DNA of 64,000 nucleotides from Streptomyces pilosus. Its GTDB lineage: Bacteria > Actinomycetota > Actinomycetes > Streptomycetales > Streptomycetaceae. Under the pieces are notes generated by a model. The model was given only the letters and a program-made list of their open reading frames with translations. It was not told the origin of the DNA and made no database searches. The stretch lies in assembly GCF_014649835.1 (NCBI RefSeq), contig NZ_BMTU01000019.1, positions 56,817-120,816 of the forward strand, read 5' to 3'. Shown here piece after piece: positions 59,269-64,000 of this stretch. A program made the position numbers and the translations under genes. Numbering within the stretch: position 1 is the stretch's first letter; every line of letters starts with the position of its first letter.

Positions 59269-59305
59269 CAGTGGCCCCCCACCGAACCGCGGTGGGGGGC
59301 CACTG
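59269..59305. terminator. 16-bp hairpin downstream of bS22
   Basis: Perfect 16-bp stem CAGTGGCCCCCCACCG with a 5-nt loop, 21 nt after the ribosomal protein stop. Confidence 0.85.
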
Positions 59306-59326
59306 GACACGCTGTCGCGCTGTCGC

Positions 59327-59425
59327 TTACTTCTTGTTGCGACGCTGAACGCGCGTGCGCTTGAGCAGCTTGCGGTGCTTCTTCTTGGCCATCCGCTTGC
59401 GCCGCTTCTTGATAACAGAGCCCAC
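59327..59425 (-). CDS. Small basic ribosomal protein bS22 (AURKAIP1/COX24-like), 32 aa
   Basis: GTG start and 32 codons reading VGSVIKKRRKRMAKKKHRKL then LKRTRVQRRNKK. Almost all Lys/Arg; this is the actinobacterial small 30S protein bS22 (COX24/AURKAIP1 family). It is below usual ORF size and was found by reading the strand. Strong SD is AGCGAGGGTAGTC, weak; the hairpin downstream supports a gene. Confidence 0.9.
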   Translation of the reverse strand: MGSVIKKRRKRMAKKKHRKLLKRTRVQRRNKK

Positions 59426-59579
59426 GACTACCCTCGCTCACTTCTCATCACTCGGTGTTTGGGCGCCATGGGCCCACACGACCTACGAGGGGCTAGCCTA
59501 CCCGCCCGAGCGCTGAGGTCGTAATCGAGGTGACCGGGGAGGCCCATGAGTGCCCTGTACGGGTCTCCCCGGCACGCCG

Positions 59580-59792
59580 TCAGGCGGTTTCCACCCCCAC
59601 GTAGCTCTCGCGGAGGTACTCGTGAACCGCTTGCTCCGGGACGCGGAACGACCGCCCCACCCGGATCGCGGGCAGATGACCGCTGTGCACCAGGCGGTAC
59701 ACGGTCATCTTCGACACTCGCATCACCGAGGCGACTTCCGCCACGGTAAGGAACTGAACCTCGTTCAGAGGCCTCTCGCCAGCTGCAGCCAT
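59580..59792 (-). CDS. BldC-like MerR/excisionase-type DNA-binding protein, 70 aa
   Basis: One short winged-helix: LNEVQFLTVAEVASVMRVSK, MTVYRLVHSGHLPAIRVGRS, FRVPEQAVHEYLRE. It is the small HTH_17/excisionase-type DNA binder of actinomycetes, related to BldC but a separate member. ATG 59792 gives MAAAGERPLNEV. Stands alone upstream of bS22 on the same strand. Regulator of unknown genes. Confidence 0.9.
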   Translation of the reverse strand: MAAAGERPLNEVQFLTVAEVASVMRVSKMTVYRLVHSGHLPAIRVGRSFRVPEQAVHEYLRESYVGVETA

Positions 59793-59921
59793 GACACACC
59801 TGCACCTTCCGCACTCGACGGCCACCGGCTTCCCCTTCCGGTGACTCTTCGTCGCTGCGTGCTCACTCCCCAATGTAGGGGCGGGTGATGCGAGTGGGGA
59901 AGAGGTGCACCCATCGGCGGC

Positions 59922-60794
59922 CTACTGTGACAGACACGCTCGATTGAGTACGTAGCGGGCCAGCGGCAGGTAGTAATCGGATCGCACGCCGTCATCAAGT
60001 GGAACGGCCACCGCCACCACTCCCTCGGCCTCCCCGACGAACGGGGCCGGGTCGTTCACATCGGCCGGCCCGACGGCCTCGAACCCCAGCTGACCTGCCC
60101 CGCAGACCCAGCCGTGATCACCGATCACCAACTCCGGAAGCGGCCCGCCGGCGTCGGCAGCCGCGGCGAGCGCGGTCCGAACCGGGAGGGGGGAGTGCGT
60201 GTGTGCGCCCGGCTCACAACCGGGGCTCCGGGAGGTCGCGCTCCGGACGAGCCCGACTCCCCGTACGTAGTCGAGGTTGTAGGTGCGTAGACCGAACCGG
60301 GTCGTTATGTCGACACGGCGACCCTGCGCCGGGGTGAGGACAGCACATCCCGCCGCCGACAAAGCGTCTGCGAGAACGGCGTAGAAACCGAGCAGCCGGT
60401 GCGGATGACCGGTCCCGAGGAGCACCGGGGCACCACGCTCCGCGGCCGTCGCCAGCCGCTCCGCACAGGCGTCCAGCGCGCACAGGGTGCGCCCGGGGTC
60501 GATCACATCATGGCCCAGAACGCGCCCCGGGTCGGCCGGAACTCCGCATTTCTCCGCCATCAACGCGATCAGATCCCGTTCACGCCAGGCCCGTTCGGGA
60601 TCCAGTCCGATCAGCAGGCGCGGGTCCCGGGCCGCGAACGACCGGTAGCTGCGCAGGCTCTCCTCGCGCGTGGTGCCCACCACGCCGGCGATCCGGGCAG
60701 CCAGGAGGTGCGCACGAAGGCCGTCGGTGGTCAGCAGCACACAAGCGATGGTGCGCCACCCGGACGGGGAACGCGGCCGGAACAGGACCGACAC
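59922..60794 (-). CDS. Phosphatase-like HAD-type/conserved protein, 290 aa
   Basis: The segment WRTIACVLLTTDGLRAHLLA and GLDPERAWRERDLIALMAEK match a family annotated as phosphatase in Streptomyces; the late VIGDHGWVCGAGQLGFEAVG and DVNDPAPFVGEAEGVVAVAV look like a nucleotide or metabolite site. Motifs for HAD catalysis (DxD) are not clear, so the class is uncertain. GTG 60794 is chosen because the upstream frame runs into the neighbouring gene's antisense. It follows acuC by 35 nt. Confidence 0.75.
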   Translation of the reverse strand: MSVLFRPRSPSGWRTIACVLLTTDGLRAHLLAARIAGVVGTTREESLRSYRSFAARDPRLLIGLDPERAWRERDLIALMAEKCGVPADPGRVLGHDVIDPGRTLCALDACAERLATAAERGAPVLLGTGHPHRLLGFYAVLADALSAAGCAVLTPAQGRRVDITTRFGLRTYNLDYVRGVGLVRSATSRSPGCEPGAHTHSPLPVRTALAAAADAGGPLPELVIGDHGWVCGAGQLGFEAVGPADVNDPAPFVGEAEGVVAVAVPLDDGVRSDYYLPLARYVLNRACLSQ

Positions 60795-60829
60795 CGCACG
60801 GTCGGCGTAACGGGCGCCGGCCCCGCGAC

Positions 60830-62002
60830 CTAGGGCAGCAGTCCCCGCAGCGGGAACACCGCCCGCCGGGCCGCCAGGATCGCCTGGTCGAGCCGGTCCG
60901 CCGGGTCGTACCCCTCGTCCCACGCGGCCCAGGTCACCGGCCACCGCCCGTCCGTCATCCGCCGCGGCGCCGGCTGCCGGGTCCGGGCGTAGACCTGCTG
61001 CCGCCACTCCTCCGGGATCATCGTGGTGGGCTCCACGGGCCGCCCGGCGGCGATGCCCACCAGGTGCGTCCAGGACCGGGGCACCACTTCCACCACCGCG
61101 TATCCGCCGCCGCCCAGCGCCACCCACCGCCCGTCGGCGTACTCGTGCGCCAGCTCGTGGCACGCCACCTGCACCGCCCGCTGCGCGTCCAGCGACACCG
61201 CCAGGTGCGCCAACGGGTCCTCGAAGTGCGTGTCGGCCCCGTGCTGCGTCACCAGCACCTGCGGCCGGAAGTCCGCGATCAGCTCCGGCACGACCGAGTG
61301 GAACGCCCGCAGCCATCCCGCGTCCCCGGTGCCGGCGGGCAGCGCGACGTTGACCGCACCGCCCTCCGCACCGCCCGCGCCGGTCTCCTCGGGCCATCCG
61401 GTCTGCGGGAACAGCGTCCGCGGATGCTCGTGCAGCGAGATCGTCAGGACGCGCGGATCCTCCCAGAACGCCGCCTGCACCCCGTCCCCGTGGTGGACGT
61501 CGACGTCGACGTACGCGACCCGTTCCGCGCCCAGTTCCAGCAGCCGGGCGATGGCGATCGAGGCGTCGTTGTACACGCAGAAACCGGAGGCGGCACCGGG
61601 CATCGCGTGGTGCAGCCCGCCCGCGAAGTTCACCGCGTGCAGCGCCTCACCGCGCCACACGGCTTCCGCGGCGCCCACGGACTGCCCCGCGATCAGGGCC
61701 GACACCTCGTGCATCCCGGCGAACGCGGGATCGTCCATCGTGCCGAGCCCGTACGACTGGTCGGCGGCGGCGGGGTCCGCGGACGCGGCCCGCACCGCCT
61801 CGATGTAGTCCTCCCGGTGGACGAGTCGCAGCGTCGACACCCCGGCCGCCTTCGCCGCGACCACCTCCACCTCACGGTCCAGCCCGAAGGCACCGACCAG
61901 GCTCCGGGTCAGCGCGAGCCGGACCGGGTCCATCGGATGGTCCCGGCCGAAGTCATAGCCCGTTACTGCCTCGTCCCACATCAGCTGTGCGCGGCCGCTC
62001 AT
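60830..62002 (-). CDS. acuC: Acetoin-utilisation/histone-deacetylase-like AcuC, 390 aa
   Basis: The class I/II HDAC fold: GGLHHAMPGAASGFCVYNDA with the two catalytic His, ADVDVHHGDG-like YVDVDVHHGDGVQAAFW for the zinc Asp/His, and QHGADTHFEDPLAHL for the second Asp. It removes acetyl groups from lysines, as AcuC does for acetyl-CoA synthetase. ATG 62002 (MSGRAQLMWDEA) overlaps the MFS stop (61953) by 50 nt. Confidence 0.92.
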   Translation of the reverse strand: MSGRAQLMWDEAVTGYDFGRDHPMDPVRLALTRSLVGAFGLDREVEVVAAKAAGVSTLRLVHREDYIEAVRAASADPAAADQSYGLGTMDDPAFAGMHEVSALIAGQSVGAAEAVWRGEALHAVNFAGGLHHAMPGAASGFCVYNDASIAIARLLELGAERVAYVDVDVHHGDGVQAAFWEDPRVLTISLHEHPRTLFPQTGWPEETGAGGAEGGAVNVALPAGTGDAGWLRAFHSVVPELIADFRPQVLVTQHGADTHFEDPLAHLAVSLDAQRAVQVACHELAHEYADGRWVALGGGGYAVVEVVPRSWTHLVGIAAGRPVEPTTMIPEEWRQQVYARTRQPAPRRMTDGRWPVTWAAWDEGYDPADRLDQAILAARRAVFPLRGLLP

Positions 62003-63200
62003 GCCCGCCACCGTATCGGTCCGGTTCGGGCGCGAACGACTTGGCGTACATCAGGGTCACCAGCACCAGCACCATCGGCACCAGCATCGCCCCGCGGTAG
62101 CTCCACGCGTCACCGAGCGCCCCGACCAGGGGCGAGCCGATCAGGAATCCCACGTAGTTGAAGACGTTCAGCCGCGCTATCGCCGCGTCCGAGGCGCCCG
62201 GGCCGCCCCGCTCGGCGGCCCGCCGCCCCGCCGCCGCGAAGGTCTGCGGCACCAGCACGCACAGTCCGAGCCCCAGCAGCGTGAACCCCAGCATCCCCGC
62301 CCACGCTCCGGGCGCCCCGGCCACCACGGCGAATCCCGCAGCCGCCACCAACGTCCCCGCCCGCACCACCGCCACGGCCCCGAACCGCCGGACCCCGACG
62401 TCGCCGAGGGTCCGCCCGAGCAGCGTGGTGACCATGTAGACGTTGTACGGGACGGTCGCCAGCTGCTCCGAACTGCCCAGCACGTCCTGGAGGTACTTCG
62501 CGCTCCAGTTGGAGACCGTCGAGTCCCCGATGTACGTCACGGTCATCACCAGGCACAGCGGCAGCATCCAGGTGAGGCCGGCGGCCGCGCCCGCACCCCC
62601 GGCCGCCGGCGCGGGCCCGGGCGCCGTGGCCGCCGTTTCGCTGCCCCCGTCGACGTACCACCGGCTGCCCGCCAGCGCGGCCGGCAGCAGCACCAGCACC
62701 ACCGGCAGGTACGACACCCACAGCGGCAGGTCCCCGCGTGCCCCCACCCATGCCAGCGACGCCCCGACGATCCCGCCCAGGCTGTAGGCGGCGTGGAAAC
62801 TGAGCATGATGCTGCGCCGGTACGCCCGTTGCAGGCTGACGCCGAGCATGTTCATCGACGCGTCCAGCGCCCCCACGGCCAGCCCGAACACGGCCAGCGC
62901 CACGGCGAGGCCGGCCATGTGCCGTCCGGCACCCACCCCGAGCAGCGCGAGCAGCACCACGGGCTGCGACCACCGCAGTACCCGGCTCGGCGGGATCCGC
63001 TTCACGAGCCGTTCGGTGGTGACGCTGCCGATGCCGGCCAGGATCGGGACAGCGGCGAGGAAGACGGGCAGCAGCGCGTCGGAGACCCCGTACCGGTCCT
63101 GGATGGCCGGAATGCGTGTCACGAGCAGAGCGAAGGCGACGCCCTGCACGAGGAAGCTGAACGCCAGCGAGGCCCTGCCGCGCCGCAGCACATCAGTCAT
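61953..63200 (-). CDS. MFS transporter, 415 aa
   Basis: Twelve hydrophobic helices with FLVQGVAFALLVTRIPAIQD near the start, the 4-5 loop LDASMNMLGVSLQRAYRRS and a central cytoplasmic loop at about 190-212 rich in Ala/Pro/Gly. Similar to fucose-permease or YbjJ-type members. Substrate unknown. ATG 63200 gives MTDVLRRGRASLAF. It overlaps acuC at the 3' end. Confidence 0.9.
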   Translation of the reverse strand: MTDVLRRGRASLAFSFLVQGVAFALLVTRIPAIQDRYGVSDALLPVFLAAVPILAGIGSVTTERLVKRIPPSRVLRWSQPVVLLALLGVGAGRHMAGLAVALAVFGLAVGALDASMNMLGVSLQRAYRRSIMLSFHAAYSLGGIVGASLAWVGARGDLPLWVSYLPVVLVLLPAALAGSRWYVDGGSETAATAPGPAPAAGGAGAAAGLTWMLPLCLVMTVTYIGDSTVSNWSAKYLQDVLGSSEQLATVPYNVYMVTTLLGRTLGDVGVRRFGAVAVVRAGTLVAAAGFAVVAGAPGAWAGMLGFTLLGLGLCVLVPQTFAAAGRRAAERGGPGASDAAIARLNVFNYVGFLIGSPLVGALGDAWSYRGAMLVPMVLVLVTLMYAKSFAPEPDRYGGGHERPRTADVGRGSNGL

Positions 63201-63266
63201 GGCGGCGAGCGTAGGGCCCGGGGGTACCGGTGGGTAGATCCGGTCAAAGGTGAATCGGGCTCAGTT

Positions 63267-63914
63267 TCACGCGTGCAGCAGGGGGTTTAGCTCCCGCATG
63301 TCGTCGAAGAACCGGGCCGCCCCGGCCAGCTTCGCGGCCGGCGTCATCGCGGTGAACCCGTACACGTCCATCCCGGCCGCGACCGCCGCCCGCACACCCA
63401 GGGGGCTGTCCTCGACGACCACGCACCGCTCGGGCGCGACACCCATCCGCTCGGCCGCGTACAGGAACAGGTCGGGGGCGGGCTTGCCCCGTCCGACGTC
63501 CTGGGAGCTGAAGATCCGCTCGTCGTCGAACCACCGGTCGAGACCCGCGGAGCGGTGCCCCACCCGGATCCGCTCGTGGCTCCCCGACGAGGCCACGCAG
63601 TACGGCACTCCGTCGGCGGTGAGCTGCTCCAGTACGTCCGTGGCTCCGACGACCGGCTTCAGCTCCCGTTCGAAGGCGGCGAAGACCCGGGTGTGGAACA
63701 CGTCGTCGAAGTCCGCCGGCAACCGCCGTCCCGTCCGCTCCTCGACGAGGTCGTGCACGCGGTGCATGGCGGAGCCCATGTAGTCGCGGATGGATTCCTC
63801 GTAGGAGGTGGGGTGCCCGAGCTCCGTGAGATAGGCGGCCAGGAGCCGGTTGGAGATCGGCTCACTGTCGACGAGTACTCCGTCGTTGTCGAATATGACG
63901 AGGTCGTAGCGCAT
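63267..63914 (-). CDS. HAD-IA hydrolase (phosphoglucomutase-like/phosphatase), 215 aa
   Basis: Motif I FDNDGVLVDSEP (Asn replaces the usual Asp2 region FDxDG: here D-N-D), motif II VASSGS, motif III GKPAPDLFL, motif IV VVEDSPLGVRAA. Cap domain inserted after motif I, as in beta-phosphoglucomutase-like phosphatases. ATG 63914 gives MRYDLVIFDNDG. Stands alone; no partner. Confidence 0.92.
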   Translation of the reverse strand: MRYDLVIFDNDGVLVDSEPISNRLLAAYLTELGHPTSYEESIRDYMGSAMHRVHDLVEERTGRRLPADFDDVFHTRVFAAFERELKPVVGATDVLEQLTADGVPYCVASSGSHERIRVGHRSAGLDRWFDDERIFSSQDVGRGKPAPDLFLYAAERMGVAPERCVVVEDSPLGVRAAVAAGMDVYGFTAMTPAAKLAGAARFFDDMRELNPLLHA

Positions 63915-63941
63915 ACCCCGACCTTAAACGACCTTAAACGC

Positions 63942-63975
63942 AGAAAGCCCCGTGCCGAAGGGCACGGGGCTTTCT
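63942..63975. terminator. 15-bp hairpin at the right end
   Basis: Perfect stem AGAAAGCCCCGTGCC and loop GAAG, then TTTCT run; the left side carries two direct copies of ACCTTAAACG (63921-63940). Likely terminator of a gene to the right on the minus strand or of a stable RNA. Confidence 0.75.
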
Positions 63976-64000
63976 CAACAATTGTTCGGCGGCGTCCTAC

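Overview
The window is chromosomal DNA from a Streptomyces-type actinomycete. GC content is very high, third codon positions are almost all G or C, GTG and TTG starts are common, and several signature loci are present: the developmental sigma factor bldN with its anti-sigma gene rsbN, the redox operon rex-hemA-hemC-hemD, and a BldC-like small DNA-binding protein. Calls rest on reading translations, motifs, Shine-Dalgarno (SD) sites and palindromes by eye; no database search was run.

Left 6 kb (1-6,290): an accessory graveyard. It holds the end of an IS701-type transposase, a lipoprotein gene, a wrecked IS5-type transposase, and three type II toxin-antitoxin (TA) modules. In each module the antitoxin is intact and the toxin is frameshifted or truncated. 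Two modules lie between three direct copies of the 3' end of a tRNA-Arg(CCU) gene, the usual footprint of site-specific integration. A SUKH (SMI1/KNR4) protein and helically phased TGCCAC repeats sit beside them.

6.3-30 kb: metabolic and stress genes in short operons. These are a zinc alcohol dehydrogenase operon, a hemerythrin, a copper-linked cluster (CsoR-like operator, DUF4396, YcnI, ECF sigma factor, His-rich membrane protein), regulator/target pairs with visible palindromic operators (HxlR/dehydrogenase, MerR/SulP), a 63-kDa ECF sigma factor fused to a zinc anti-sigma motif and a CAP domain, an AAA ATPase, an M20 peptidase, an MprAB-like two-component system, a flavin monooxygenase/reductase pair, and an RtcB RNA ligase.

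30-47 kb: cell-envelope and translation genes. Two DUF3558 lipoproteins precede a DUF2637 membrane protein; then come class I lysS diverging from argS, a secreted protein built of two repeats, a membrane-spanning HTH protein, a DUF4232 lipoprotein, hemB, an alpha/beta hydrolase, an MmpS-like lipoprotein, a LysE exporter, a B3/B4-domain protein and a MocR regulator.

47-64 kb: conserved core. hemD, hemC, hemA and rex are translationally coupled and preceded by a Rex operator, so tetrapyrrole synthesis is tied to NADH/NAD+ balance. Then come a glutaredoxin-like protein, a HAD phosphatase, bldN-rsbN with a sigma-BldN-type promoter before rsbN, an acyltransferase, an epimerase, ribosomal protein bS22, a BldC-like protein, a phosphatase-like gene, AcuC deacetylase, an MFS transporter and a HAD hydrolase.
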